Shown: one piece after another, positions 1 to 8,614 of the stretch | Layout: each line of letters starts with the position of its first letter | Numbering within the stretch: the first letter of the stretch is position 1 | Source of the DNA: Gallibacterium genomosp. 1 | GTDB lineage: Bacteria > Pseudomonadota > Gammaproteobacteria > Enterobacterales > Pasteurellaceae | Assembly: GCF_000771875.1 (NCBI RefSeq) | Contig: NZ_JPXX01000010.1 | Coordinates: 1 to 64,000, forward strand | Length of the DNA stretch: 64,000 bases | Reading direction: 5' to 3' | Notes under the pieces: model-generated | What the model saw: only the letters and a program-made list of their open reading frames with translations | What the model was told of the DNA's origin: nothing | Database searches by the model: none | Program-made: the position numbers and the translations under genes

Positions 1-58
1 CTTTTGGGGTGCAGATCATATAGGCAGGGTTTAGCTAAAAATCTAATCAAGCTACTAA

Positions 59-1513
59 TTAAACATCATATGTAGTTGATGCAGTATTACCACCGTGACC
101 AGTCCAGTTAGTGTGGAAAAATTCTCCACGAGGTTTATCAGTACGTTCGTAAGTATGTGCGCCAAAATAGTCACGTTGTGCTTGTAGCAAGTTTGCTGGA
201 AGACGAGCTGTGGTATAACCGTCTAAGAAAGTAAGAGCAGATGCCATACAAGGCATTGGTAACCCGATTTCAATCGCTTTTGCCACCACTTTACGCCAAG
301 AAGGCAAACAATCTTTCAAAATATTGTTGAAATATGGATCTGAGCCTAAGAATACAAGATCAGGATTATTTTCGTAAGCATCTCGAATATTACCTAAGAA
401 TGCACTGCGGATAATACAACCTTCACGCCATAATAATGCGGTGTTACCATAGTTAAGATCCCAATGATAAGTTTCAGAAGCTTCACGAATTAACATAAAA
501 CCTTGTGCATAAGAGATGATTTTTGATGCCAATAATGCTTGACGTACTGCCTCAATCCACGCTTTTTTATCACCGCTAACCACTTCAATTTTGTTATTGA
601 AAAGTTTGGCTGCCGCTAAACGCTGTTCTTTGAAAGAAGAAACACAACGTGCAAAAACCGCTTCGCTAATTAAAGTTAATGGAATGCCAAGATCTAATGC
701 ATTAATACCCGTCCATTTACCTGTTCCCTTCTGTCCAGCAGTATCAAGAATTTTTTCGACTAGCGGCTGACCATCAGTGTCCTTGTAACCAAGAATATCA
801 GCAGTGATATCGATCAAATAGCTGTTTAATTCTGTTTTTTTCCATTCTGTAAAGATGGCTTGCATTTCATCATAACTTAATCCTAAGCCCTCTTTTAAAA
901 ATTGATATGCTTCACAGATTAATTGCATATCACCATATTCAATACCATTGTGTACCATTTTTACAAAATGACCGGCACCATCTTTTCCAACCCAATCACA
1001 GCAAGGCTCGCCAGCCGGTGTTTTAGCAGCAATCGCTTGTAGAATCGGTTTTACATATGGCCACGCTTCTTCATTTCCACCCGGCATAATAGATGGACCT
1101 CGTCTTGCACCTTCTTCACCACCTGAAACGCCTGCACCGACAAAACGGATACCTTTTTCTCTTAATGCTGCAACACGGCGGTTGGTGTCTGGATAGTTTG
1201 AGTTACCGCCATCAATAATAATGTCGCCTTGTTCCAAATATGGCACTAGGCTATCGATAAATTTATCCACCACTTCACCAGCACGCACCATTAACATCAC
1301 TTTACGTGGTTTTTCAAGTTTATCGACTAAATCTTGCAATGAATAAGCACCGATAATATTCGTGCCTTTGGCTGCTCCTTGTAAAAATTCATCCACTTTT
1401 GAAGTAGTACGGTTATACGCCACTACTTTAAAACCGTGGTCATTCATATTCAAAATTAAATTTTGCCCCATTACCGCTAAACCGATAACGCCGATATCAC
1501 CTTTTTGGCTCAT
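59..1513 (-). CDS. gnd: 6-phosphogluconate dehydrogenase, decarboxylating
   Basis: Oxidises 6-phosphogluconate with NADP to ribulose 5-phosphate and CO2, the third step of the oxidative pentose phosphate pathway in the cytosol. The 484-residue protein has the family's normal length. Visible motifs are the N-terminal Rossmann loop GVIGLAVMG (about residues 8-16), DGGNS (101-105), the substrate loop VSGGEEGARRGPS (129-141) and GHFVKMVHNGIEYGD (181-195), which carries the catalytic Lys and Glu. The ATG follows a good AGGAGAAA ribosome site. It is the last gene of the zwf-pgl-hepT-mntA-gnd run, 56 bases after mntA, so it may also have a promoter of its own. Identification is secure. Confidence 0.98.
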   Translation of the reverse strand: MSQKGDIGVIGLAVMGQNLILNMNDHGFKVVAYNRTTSKVDEFLQGAAKGTNIIGAYSLQDLVDKLEKPRKVMLMVRAGEVVDKFIDSLVPYLEQGDIIIDGGNSNYPDTNRRVAALREKGIRFVGAGVSGGEEGARRGPSIMPGGNEEAWPYVKPILQAIAAKTPAGEPCCDWVGKDGAGHFVKMVHNGIEYGDMQLICEAYQFLKEGLGLSYDEMQAIFTEWKKTELNSYLIDITADILGYKDTDGQPLVEKILDTAGQKGTGKWTGINALDLGIPLTLISEAVFARCVSSFKEQRLAAAKLFNNKIEVVSGDKKAWIEAVRQALLASKIISYAQGFMLIREASETYHWDLNYGNTALLWREGCIIRSAFLGNIRDAYENNPDLVFLGSDPYFNNILKDCLPSWRKVVAKAIEIGLPMPCMASALTFLDGYTTARLPANLLQAQRDYFGAHTYERTDKPRGEFFHTNWTGHGGNTASTTYDV

Positions 1514-1569
1514 ATTTTTCTCCTGTTAAATGAGGTGAAACAGATCACCTAAATAGTTAAATCACTAAA

Positions 1570-1881
1570 TTATGCCGGCTTTTGCTGAATCACGATCGAC
1601 TTCTGCATAATAATCGCTTGAAACGCCGGCGTAGTGGTCGCCCAGTCCACTACATCCACTTTCCAAGGCAAATCGCTGTCGCTAAATGCCTGTTCCACTT
1701 CACATAATTGCCTTAATGAAAGCGCTTTCTCACTCATTACCGCCAAATCCAAATCAGAAAATGTGGTTGCGGTTTGCTTTACTCTCGAACCGAATGCTCG
1801 CACTTCGTAATCCGGCAAGTAAGTACGTAAAATCTGTTTTACGATCTCAAAATGTTGTGGTTGGATGTCAAGCTTACACAT
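1570..1881 (-). CDS. mntA: MNT-domain nucleotidyltransferase, MntA-type antitoxin (HI0073-like)
   Basis: A 103-residue minimal nucleotidyltransferase. The signature is visible: Gly-Ser at 31-32 (GSRVKQ), then SDLDLAV with Asp43 and Asp45, and a third acidic position in WKVDVVD (Asp76). In characterised HepT/MntA pairs this protein transfers AMP from ATP to the HEPN partner and neutralises it; older annotation calls it DNA polymerase beta domain protein. It overlaps the 3' end of the HEPN gene by 8 bases, so the two are translationally coupled. Family assignment is firm. The antitoxin role is inferred from the partner and the known family, and other MNT/HEPN pairs have no proven toxicity. Confidence 0.85.
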   Translation of the reverse strand: MCKLDIQPQHFEIVKQILRTYLPDYEVRAFGSRVKQTATTFSDLDLAVMSEKALSLRQLCEVEQAFSDSDLPWKVDVVDWATTTPAFQAIIMQKSIVIQQKPA

Positions 1882-2302
1882 TATGTTGCTTCAGTTGATT
1901 AAGTAAAAATTGTGCTGATTGTAAAAAGTCGGAAATTTGTTGATAAATCTGCTGCGCTTTGTCCTGATCATAAGTATGAGAGGTGACATTGCGCATTTTG
2001 CGATATAACAACCAATCTTCGACCGTATCAATCAACCCTGCTCTGGCACTTAAACGCAAAATATCTCGGAAATCGCTGCTATCAATCTCTTCCGGCACAG
2101 CGGCAAGCAATTTCAACTGGCGCTTCATCATTTTGATACTGAGTTCATAGACAAATTCAAATTTCTGAATCGCACCGGCAATTAAGGTATCCTGAACAAT
2201 CGCATCCTGCTGTGTAAACCACTGTTTATCCGCCAATTTTGCAATGGTTAATGCTAAAGAAGTAAATGCATTCTCTAATGCCGAAAGATCAAGCCGTTCC
2301 AT
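1874..2302 (-). CDS. hepT: HEPN-domain HepT-type toxin (HI0074 / nucleotidyltransferase substrate-binding family)
   Basis: A 142-residue helical protein of the HI0074 family. Near the C-terminus it carries RNVTSHTY (residues 104-111), which fits the R-x4-H-x-Y motif of HepT ribonucleases: Arg104 and His109 would be the RNase residues and Tyr111 the residue AMPylated by MntA. It starts 7 bases after pgl stops and overlaps mntA, so the pair is transcribed within the zwf-pgl-gnd operon. Base composition does not stand out from its neighbours. The intact motif argues for an active toxin; it could instead be a domesticated pair. Activity is inferred, not shown. Confidence 0.82.
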   Translation of the reverse strand: MERLDLSALENAFTSLALTIAKLADKQWFTQQDAIVQDTLIAGAIQKFEFVYELSIKMMKRQLKLLAAVPEEIDSSDFRDILRLSARAGLIDTVEDWLLYRKMRNVTSHTYDQDKAQQIYQQISDFLQSAQFLLNQLKQHNV

Positions 2303-2309
2303 ATTTTAC

Positions 2310-3029
2310 CTATTTTTTAGACAACAACTGTGCCGCATCCTGATCTAAATACCATTCCGTTATGCCGTACTTCGCTTTAATTCTGGCTGCCGGATAAGGC
2401 AGATCTTCCGCCGGCGTGGTGTCGATCTCTTTTAAGATTTCTGCTTTAGCCGCACCGGTCACCAAATAGGTCACCCGTTTAGCATTCTCAATTAAAGCTG
2501 CCGTTTTGGAAACACGATACTGCCCACTTTCTGGATGTTGTGCAATTACAGCCCAATGCGAATCTGAAAAATCAGTCGCATTTGGAAACAGCGACGCAGT
2601 GTGTCCATCCGCTCCCATTCCTAAAATAATCCAGTCAAATACCGGCATTCCATTTTGTTTATCTTCGATCTGTTGCAAATCCTGCTTGAACTTTTCCAAC
2701 GCCTGTTGCGGTGTTAATTCCCCATAAATACGATGAATATTTTCAGCCGGAATGACAATATGATCGAATAATAAACGTTGCACTTCACCATAATTACTTT
2801 CGACATCGCTCGGATCAACCATTCGATCATCTCCCCACCAAAAATGTAGATTTTGCCATTGAATCTCTTGGCTATAAGGTGCTTTTGCTAATGTCTGAAA
2901 CAACAATTTAGGGGTACTACCACCAGAAAGCGAGATATGCACAGCTTTACCTAATTGGCTGTAACGTTTAAATTCCCGAGCAATCTGCTCGACTACCGCT
3001 TGGGCAGTCGGAAAAATCTTATAATTCAT
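2310..3029 (-). CDS. pgl: 6-phosphogluconolactonase
   Basis: Hydrolyses 6-phosphogluconolactone to 6-phosphogluconate, the second step of the oxidative pentose phosphate pathway. This is the 239-residue SOL/DevB-type enzyme, not the beta-propeller YbhE type of E. coli. Visible motifs are SLSGGSTPK (about 33-41), the WWGDDRMV acidic segment (64-71) and GMGADGHTASLFP (about 137-149), the sugar-phosphate and catalytic regions of the family. The gene starts 2 bases after the zwf stop codon, so the two are translationally coupled. The order zwf-pgl matches the consecutive reactions. Length and motifs are normal. Confidence 0.96.
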   Translation of the reverse strand: MNYKIFPTAQAVVEQIAREFKRYSQLGKAVHISLSGGSTPKLLFQTLAKAPYSQEIQWQNLHFWWGDDRMVDPSDVESNYGEVQRLLFDHIVIPAENIHRIYGELTPQQALEKFKQDLQQIEDKQNGMPVFDWIILGMGADGHTASLFPNATDFSDSHWAVIAQHPESGQYRVSKTAALIENAKRVTYLVTGAAKAEILKEIDTTPAEDLPYPAARIKAKYGITEWYLDQDAAQLLSKK

Positions 3030-3031
3030 TT

Positions 3032-4531
3032 TTATAACTCACAATAGTTAGTATCAGTTAAGTTTTTACACGGGAAACGCCATTCACGATTGCTACGACT
3101 CATTAATTTATTTGCCGCTTCAGGCCCCCAAGTGCCACAAGCATAACCGTGAATTTTAGGATTACCAGCTTTATAATCTAAAATAGGTTGAACGAATTTC
3201 CACGCAGCCTGTACCGCATCACTACGAGTAAATAGCGTTGCATCACCATTTAAGGCATCCAATAATAAACGTTCATAGGCAGAGAATAAATGCCCTTCTG
3301 CAATTGAATCATAATGGAAATCCATCGCGACTTCTTTCGCTTTGAAACCTGAACCCGGCTGTTTTAAACCAAAGCTCATCACAATGCCTTCATCCGGTTG
3401 AATACGAATAATTAATTTATTTTCCGGTGCATTCATATTAAACACCGGATGTGGTGTTTTCTTGAAATGAATCACGATCTCTGTAACACGAGTCGGCATT
3501 CTTTTACCGCTACGGACATAGAATGGCACGCCACTCCAACGCCAGTTATCAATATTCAAACGCAATGCTATATAAGTTTCCGTACGAGATTGTGGATCAA
3601 CGCCTTTCTCTTCACGATATCCCGGTAATTCCATACCTCTTACTTTTGAACGAGTATACTGACCAAGCACTAAATTCTCTTCGATAGTTTCCGCAGTTAA
3701 TGGGTGTAAACTTTGCAACACTTTTACCACTTCATCACGCATTGATTTTGCATTAATGACCGCCGGACTTTCCATCGCCACCAATGACAACACCTGTAAT
3801 AAATGGTTTTGAAACATATCTCGCATTGCTCCCGAACCGTCATAATAGCCGCCACGCTCTTCCACACCCAATGCTTCCGCACCTGTGATCTCCACATAAT
3901 CGATATAATTTCGGTTCCAAAGCGGTTCAAATAATCCGTTCGAGAAACGCAACACTAATAGATTTTGTACCGTTTCTTTACCTAAATAGTGGTCGATACG
4001 ATAAATTTGGTGTTCTGCAAAAGAGCGGTGAATTTTATCATCCAATTCGATAGATGAGTTCAAATCATAACCGAACGGTTTTTCAACAATTAAACGTTTC
4101 CAACCTTTCGCTTCATCATTCAAACCGTGTGCCGCTAAACATTCAGGAATCACACCATATAAGCTTGGTGGTGTAGAAAGATAATAAAGCACATTATCTT
4201 GACAGTGATGACGTGCATTAATATCGTCTAAACGGTTTTTAATTTTGGCATAATCATTGACATTTTTAGTATCAATTGCTTGATAATAGATATGTTGTAA
4301 AAAGACTTCTAAAATGCCTTCGTTCACTTTTTCATTATCAATTAGACTTTGACGCAATTTATCGCGAAACGCCTGATCGCTGAATTCTGTGCGACTTACG
4401 CCTAAAATGGCAAAATCTTCAGATAGCTTTTCATTTTCAAAGAGTTGGTATAACGCTGGAATCAGTTTACGGTGAGTCAAATCACCGGAAGCTCCAAAAA
4501 TAACAATGGTATTATTATCTGGTTTTTGCAT
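3032..4531 (-). CDS. zwf: Glucose-6-phosphate 1-dehydrogenase
   Basis: Oxidises glucose 6-phosphate to 6-phosphogluconolactone and makes NADPH; it is the entry enzyme of the oxidative pentose phosphate pathway. At 499 residues it has the usual length. Seen are the N-terminal dinucleotide loop [10 protein letters not shown] (13-22), EKPFG (150-154) and the catalytic signature RIDHYLGKE (178-186) with the active-site His and Lys. The gene heads the zwf-pgl-hepT-mntA-gnd run. The 183-base gap upstream, after cysQ, contains two small hairpins and probably the promoter. A SoxS-type or other regulator site was not recognised there. Confidence 0.98.
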   Translation of the reverse strand: MQKPDNNTIVIFGASGDLTHRKLIPALYQLFENEKLSEDFAILGVSRTEFSDQAFRDKLRQSLIDNEKVNEGILEVFLQHIYYQAIDTKNVNDYAKIKNRLDDINARHHCQDNVLYYLSTPPSLYGVIPECLAAHGLNDEAKGWKRLIVEKPFGYDLNSSIELDDKIHRSFAEHQIYRIDHYLGKETVQNLLVLRFSNGLFEPLWNRNYIDYVEITGAEALGVEERGGYYDGSGAMRDMFQNHLLQVLSLVAMESPAVINAKSMRDEVVKVLQSLHPLTAETIEENLVLGQYTRSKVRGMELPGYREEKGVDPQSRTETYIALRLNIDNWRWSGVPFYVRSGKRMPTRVTEIVIHFKKTPHPVFNMNAPENKLIIRIQPDEGIVMSFGLKQPGSGFKAKEVAMDFHYDSIAEGHLFSAYERLLLDALNGDATLFTRSDAVQAAWKFVQPILDYKAGNPKIHGYACGTWGPEAANKLMSRSNREWRFPCKNLTDTNYCEL

Positions 4532-4596
4532 ACTTTTTATTCCTACAACTTATTTTTACTGCTGTCCATATTATGGATGTTTCAATTTACATTACA

Positions 4597-4639
4597 GGCA
4601 ATATATAAATTGCCCTGCTATGAAAGAGGTTACACCTCT
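4597..4639. other. Two adjacent short hairpins in the zwf upstream region
   Basis: GGCAAT-ATATAA-ATTGCC (4597-4614) is followed by AGAGGT-TAC-ACCTCT (4625-4639). Both are perfect 6-base stems and neither has a T-run typical of an intrinsic terminator. They lie between the cysQ stop and the zwf start on the minus strand and could be operator half-sites or leader RNA structure. No regulator is assigned. Confidence 0.4.
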
Positions 4640-4714
4640 GCTAAATGAGGTACATTCTACCGCCGTGAATTAAGATAACGCTAATCGGTTTTACCTAAAG
4701 TAGCGATAACCCGA

Positions 4715-5518
4715 TTACAAAAGGATCTTATGCCAATCCCAATTACGGTTACCAACCACTATAAAATGTGGGTTAACAAATGTTTCTCGCCGGTTATAAC
4801 TCAACGGTTGATGTTGTATCGTAAAAATATCACCACCACTCTCCTGCAAAATCACCTGTGCTGCAGCAGTATCCCATTCACCGGTATCACCCAAACGAAT
4901 ATAGCAATCACACTGTTGGCGCGCTACCAAAGTACTTTTCAAACCGCTAGAACCGTAAGTGATAAATTGATATTGAAACGCTGGATTTAATAGAGATAAC
5001 ATTTTTTGTTGATTAGCACTTCTACCAACTGCAATCTTAATTGGTTGTTCTCTATCAAACTGCTTTTGATACAATAAGCCTGTTTTTTGCCCGTTTTCCA
5101 CGAAAAATGCACCTTCGCCTTTTACCGCATAAAAGGTCTGTGCCAACACCGGTGCGTGAATAATACCGATAACAGGTTGGTGATTTTCCACCAAAGCGAT
5201 CAATACGGAAAATTGATCGGTGCGATCGATAAACTGTTGCGTGCCGTCTAACGGGTCAATCAACCAATAACGCTGCCATTGTTGACGATCCGCTAACGGA
5301 ATGGCGCAATTTTCTTCTGATAACACCGGAATAGTCGGCTCTAATTCACTTAACGCCTTGACTAAAAACCGACTTACCGCAATATCCGCCTCCGTTACAG
5401 GCGTTTGATCAGCTTTGATTTTAATATGGACATTCTGATGATAAAACGCTGTTAGCTGTTCGCCTGCCTGATAGGCAATAGTTAATGCCTGTTCCAACAA
5501 AGTGGTTAATGTTTTCAT
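4715..5518 (-). CDS. cysQ: 3'(2'),5'-bisphosphate nucleotidase (inositol monophosphatase family)
   Basis: Removes the 3'-phosphate from 3'-phosphoadenosine 5'-phosphate (PAP), a by-product of sulfate assimilation that inhibits RNA-processing enzymes. It is a 267-residue member of the lithium-sensitive phosphatase family. Metal-binding motifs are visible: PVTEAD (40-45), SEEN (67-70), LIDPLDGTQQF (86-96) and GEWDTAAAQ (near residue 213). It lies 10 bases downstream of nudE in the same direction, so the two form an operon of nucleotide-salvage hydrolases. CysQ is favoured over inositol monophosphatase by the length and the DPLDGTQQF form of the motif. Confidence 0.95.
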   Translation of the reverse strand: MKTLTTLLEQALTIAYQAGEQLTAFYHQNVHIKIKADQTPVTEADIAVSRFLVKALSELEPTIPVLSEENCAIPLADRQQWQRYWLIDPLDGTQQFIDRTDQFSVLIALVENHQPVIGIIHAPVLAQTFYAVKGEGAFFVENGQKTGLLYQKQFDREQPIKIAVGRSANQQKMLSLLNPAFQYQFITYGSSGLKSTLVARQQCDCYIRLGDTGEWDTAAAQVILQESGGDIFTIQHQPLSYNRRETFVNPHFIVVGNRNWDWHKILL

Positions 5519-5528
5519 TTCAACCTCA

Positions 5529-6071
5529 TTAACGTTGTGTCAGATATTTTTTCAGCAAGAACAATGCTGCTAAATTTCTTGCCTCATTAAAATTCGGATC
5601 TTCAATCAATTGATCAATATTTGCTAAAGGATAACGTACCAGTTGCAATGGCTCAGGTTCATCGCCCTCTAATTTACTTGGTGATAATGACTCTGCCAAT
5701 AAAATATGCATTGGGTTATTCATATAACCAGGAGATGAAATTAAGGTGCGTAATAAAGTCAAACATTCCGCTTTAAAACCAATCTCTTCCTGCAATTCAC
5801 GATTCGCACTCTGTTGTGGCGTTTCACCGAGTTCCATCAACCCTTTCGGAAAACCAAGTTCATACTGATCCGTTCCGACTGCATATTCATAAGTCAATAA
5901 TAGATTTTGTTGGGCATCAATTGCTAAAATCATCACTGCACTGCGTGTCGAGGGCTTAAAACGCTCATAAGTCCGCAACTCACCATTAGAAAAACGTAAA
6001 TCCACTGCTTGAATTTCAAAAAGTCGCGATTTAGCGGCTGTATTAATTGCCAAAATTTCCGGTTTTTTCAT
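5529..6071 (-). CDS. nudE: ADP compounds hydrolase NudE (Nudix family)
   Basis: A Nudix hydrolase acting on ADP-ribose, Ap3A and NADH-like ADP compounds. A complete Nudix box is visible from GLMELGETP to RELQEEIGF, matching G-x5-E-x7-RE-x2-EE-x-G. The 180-residue length fits NudE. An in-frame GTG exists 12 bases upstream, but a GGAGG sequence lies only just before it; the same GGAGG sits 11 bases before the ATG at 6071, so that ATG is chosen. It is divergent from hslR and heads an operon with cysQ. NudE is preferred over NudF because of the GDEPEPL segment near the C-terminus. Confidence 0.92.
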   Translation of the reverse strand: MKKPEILAINTAAKSRLFEIQAVDLRFSNGELRTYERFKPSTRSAVMILAIDAQQNLLLTYEYAVGTDQYELGFPKGLMELGETPQQSANRELQEEIGFKAECLTLLRTLISSPGYMNNPMHILLAESLSPSKLEGDEPEPLQLVRYPLANIDQLIEDPNFNEARNLAALFLLKKYLTQR

Positions 6072-6197
6072 AAAAAAATTCACCTCCGCACTTTTTTGTT
6101 GTCATAATTACTGTGCTTTGTTTTACAAAAAACGATAGTAACGATACCATACTTAACCGAATTATTCGAACGCTTAGACAACTAATTTTTATTGATT

Positions 6198-6605
6198 ATG
6201 GCAAAAGATAAACATCAACAGGAACAGGAAAATTATCGCCTTGACAAATGGTTGTGGGCAGCACGTTTTTATAAAACCCGTACTTTAGCCCGTGAAATGG
6301 TTGACGGTGGTAAAGTACATTACAACGGGCAACGCACTAAACCAAGCAAAGAAGTAGAAATAGGCGCAATGATCAAATTACGTCAAGGTAATGACGAAAA
6401 AGAGGTACAGGTGTTAGCACTCTCCAATCTACGCAAGGCTGCTCCACTGGCACAACAACTTTATCAGGAAACGGAAGAGAGCATTAAAAGACGAGAACAG
6501 TTGGCGTGGGCAAGGAAAGCGAATGCCTTATCAATGCCGAATCCGGAGCGTCGTCCAAATAAAAAAGAGCGTCGTGATTTATTAAAATTCAAATATCAAC
6601 AATAA
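6198..6605 (+). CDS. hslR: Ribosome-associated heat shock protein Hsp15 (S4 domain)
   Basis: Binds free 50S subunits that carry a stalled nascent chain and helps recycle them. The 135-residue protein has an S4 RNA-binding domain at about residues 13-75, including RLDKWLWAARFYKTRTLA and a GGKVHYNGQRTKPS segment, followed by a long basic tail ending in RRPNKKERRDLLKFK. The ATG at 6198 is taken as the start; a TTG two codons earlier is in frame but less likely. greB follows after 3 bases, so the genes are co-transcribed, as in other gamma-proteobacteria where hslR lies in stress-related clusters. Confidence 0.94.
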   Translation: MAKDKHQQEQENYRLDKWLWAARFYKTRTLAREMVDGGKVHYNGQRTKPSKEVEIGAMIKLRQGNDEKEVQVLALSNLRKAAPLAQQLYQETEESIKRREQLAWARKANALSMPNPERRPNKKERRDLLKFKYQQ

Positions 6606-6608
6606 TTT

Positions 6609-7094
6609 ATGGCAAAATCAAACTATATTACTCGTACTGGCTGGAATACGCTGGATCAAGAGTTGAAATATTTATGGAAAGTGGAGCGTCCACAAGTAAC
6701 ACAGGCGGTTTCTGATGCAGCAGCATTGGGTGATCGCAGTGAAAATGCAGAATACATTTATGGAAAACGACGTTTAAGAGAAATCGATCGCCGTGTCCGT
6801 TTTCTCACCAAACGTTTGGAAGTGCTGCAAATCGTTGATTATCATCCTCACCAAGAGGGAAAAATCTTTTTCGGTGCGTGGGTAGAATTGGAAACTGAAA
6901 ACGGTGATTTAAAACAGTACCGCATTGTTGGTTGTGATGAATTCGATCCAGCGAAAAACTGGATCTCTATAGACTCTCCCGTAGCACGTGCCTTAATCGG
7001 CAAAAGCATTGATGATGAAGTGAAAGTCGATACCCCATCCGGAAAAATAATTTTCTATGTAAATAAGATTTGGTATGACAAAAGCGGAATCTAA
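6609..7094 (+). CDS. greB: Transcription elongation factor GreB
   Basis: Rescues backtracked RNA polymerase by stimulating cleavage of the 3' end of the transcript. The 161-residue protein has the N-terminal coiled coil (about residues 10-75) with the acidic tip DAALGDRSENAEYIYGKR, in which the two acidic residues that co-ordinate catalytic Mg reside, and a C-terminal FKBP-like domain. YIYGKRRLREIDRRVRFL and the length favour GreB over GreA. It is coupled to hslR. Its stop codon sits inside the stem-loop of the downstream terminator. Confidence 0.95.
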   Translation: MAKSNYITRTGWNTLDQELKYLWKVERPQVTQAVSDAAALGDRSENAEYIYGKRRLREIDRRVRFLTKRLEVLQIVDYHPHQEGKIFFGAWVELETENGDLKQYRIVGCDEFDPAKNWISIDSPVARALIGKSIDDEVKVDTPSGKIIFYVNKIWYDKSGI

Positions 7095-7105
7095 TTTTCC
7101 GCTTT
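7081..7105. terminator. Bidirectional terminator overlapping the greB stop codon
   Basis: A 9-base perfect stem AAAGCGGAA / TTCCGCTTT with a 7-base loop. The greB stop TAA (7092-7094) lies in the loop. It separates the convergent greB and rseC genes. The T-tracts are short, so efficiency is uncertain. Confidence 0.65.
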
Positions 7106-7134
7106 CTAGTTAGCTTTCATTTTCTTTTCAAGAT

Positions 7135-7569
7135 TTAAATAATCCGCTCAATTAAAATCGGTTGGTATTTTTTCTGTCGCTGCAAATGGTGGTTCAATAA
7201 TTTTACGATCACAAATGCCAGTACGGTCATCGCTGATGTAAAAACGATATTCTGCCACTCTTCAACAAACAGATAATTTCCCAATAACACACTGAAAATT
7301 AACACAAATAATGGGATGGTATAAGCAATAAACGCTAATTTCAGTAAGGATTGTTCCGGCAGCCCGATTTCCACCGTTTCCCCGATCCTCATCGGTCTGG
7401 AGCAAGGGAAAGTAAAAAGATAACGGCTTGATTTTCCGGTTAATTCACTCAGTGCCGCTGTACCGCAACTTGCTTTGGATGCACAACCGCCGCACGCTTG
7501 ATTTGCTTGACACTCAACTGTCACTTCACCTGATTGATAAGCAATTACCACCGCTTTTTCTGTAATCAT
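7135..7569 (-). CDS. rseC: Sigma-E positive regulator RseC/MucC
   Basis: Inner-membrane protein of 144 residues, last gene of the rpoE-rseA-rseB-rseC operon. The N-terminus is cytoplasmic and Cys-rich (CQANQACGGCASKASCG, about residues 20-36), a hallmark of RseC and a possible metal or Fe-S site. Two membrane segments follow (about 77-97 and 105-125). RseC modestly promotes sigma-E activity and is linked to thiamine synthesis and to the Rnf/Rsx reducing system in other bacteria. Its start overlaps the rseB stop by 4 bases. The motif pattern and context make the call secure; its biochemical role is poorly known in general. Confidence 0.93.
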   Translation of the reverse strand: MITEKAVVIAYQSGEVTVECQANQACGGCASKASCGTAALSELTGKSSRYLFTFPCSRPMRIGETVEIGLPEQSLLKLAFIAYTIPLFVLIFSVLLGNYLFVEEWQNIVFTSAMTVLAFVIVKLLNHHLQRQKKYQPILIERII

Positions 7570-8519
7570 TTGTTATCCTGTTTAAACTCAATGTCCTGCA
7601 CAATTCGACGTGCCGTTGTTAATGGAATTTCGCCGACCAACACCACGGTTTTACCATTGACCACTTCGGTATAAAGCGTTTCTACACCTTGTCGCCACGA
7701 TTCATTAATCGGCATATCTTTCTGTTCCAATAGATAGAGCGAGAAAGAGAATAAACCGTCACTATAAAGCTGTGTTTGGATAGATGGCGATAACCCATCA
7801 GAATGAAATTTCACCAATTTAAAACCTTTCGGCAACCACGACGGTTTCCAGTTATAGTCGGTGGTATTCGGGCTATATATGGTAATTGCCGGTGGCTGAA
7901 TCATTTTATCCGCCGATTCAGTTAAACTTGTTGTATCTTCCAACATAGAAAGATCAATCACTTTAAACTGCGATAACGCATTGCCGCTACGATCAACAAT
8001 TTCTCCTCGCAATGGCAGGCTGTTTTGCTCATCAATCCAGATCGTATAAGCATAGCGAAATTCATCTTTCGGCATTAGTTTAATCACATTGGCTATACGA
8101 TTAGCGATTCTGTCCTTACCTAACGGTACGAAATCGTAATACTGTGCTAACTGCTTGAAATCGCTATAAACAATATTTGGTAATGAATCAATAATTTTAT
8201 CACTGCGAATACTAAACGGCGCATAATTAGCAGAAAAATAACTGATTGTATTATCACGCTGCCAAATTTCTGTTCTAGGTCCATCTAAATAAAGCAGCTG
8301 TGCATAATGTTTATGGTCGGCATATGCGTGTCGATAGTTCAATGAAAAATGAAGATTATCCTCACCATAAGTAAACAACATTGTGTAATTTTGCTGCTGA
8401 AATGCGGTTTTCATGTGGTTCAGATCAGCAATAATTTGATCAATCGGTGAGGAGGCATATGCAGTAGCGAAGCTGTTAGCAATCCAGAACACTGAGGTGA
8501 GGAATAACTTCTTAAACAT
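7566..8519 (-). CDS. rseB: Sigma-E regulatory protein RseB (periplasmic)
   Basis: A periplasmic protein that binds the periplasmic domain of RseA, protects it from DegS, and releases it on sensing LPS. It has 317 residues with a signal peptide at the N-terminus (MFKKLF...SFATAYA, cleavage near residue 22) and the two-domain MucB/RseB fold, ending with the WLPKGFKLVKF segment typical of the small domain. It is the third gene of the operon, separated from rseA by 95 bases that contain a strong stem-loop. It overlaps rseC by 4 bases. Confidence 0.94.
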   Translation of the reverse strand: MFKKLFLTSVFWIANSFATAYASSPIDQIIADLNHMKTAFQQQNYTMLFTYGEDNLHFSLNYRHAYADHKHYAQLLYLDGPRTEIWQRDNTISYFSANYAPFSIRSDKIIDSLPNIVYSDFKQLAQYYDFVPLGKDRIANRIANVIKLMPKDEFRYAYTIWIDEQNSLPLRGEIVDRSGNALSQFKVIDLSMLEDTTSLTESADKMIQPPAITIYSPNTTDYNWKPSWLPKGFKLVKFHSDGLSPSIQTQLYSDGLFSFSLYLLEQKDMPINESWRQGVETLYTEVVNGKTVVLVGEIPLTTARRIVQDIEFKQDNK

Positions 8520-8568
8520 ATAATAAACCTGTGCCTATGGCGTAAATCAAGATGCCTATTATAAAACA

Positions 8569-8595
8569 ACATCACCACCAAAATGGTGGTGATGT
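8569..8595 (-). terminator. Strong stem-loop between rseA and rseB, possible partial terminator
   Basis: A perfect 12-base stem ACATCACCACCA / TGGTGGTGATGT with a 3-4 base loop. In the direction of transcription it is followed by TTGTTTTATAATAGG, a T-rich tail. It lies within an operon whose downstream genes rseB and rseC have no obvious alternative strong promoter. It could reduce rseBC expression relative to rpoE-rseA or protect the rseA message from 3' decay. Confidence 0.6.
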
Positions 8596-8614
8596 CGGGA
8601 AATTTCGGAAATTT

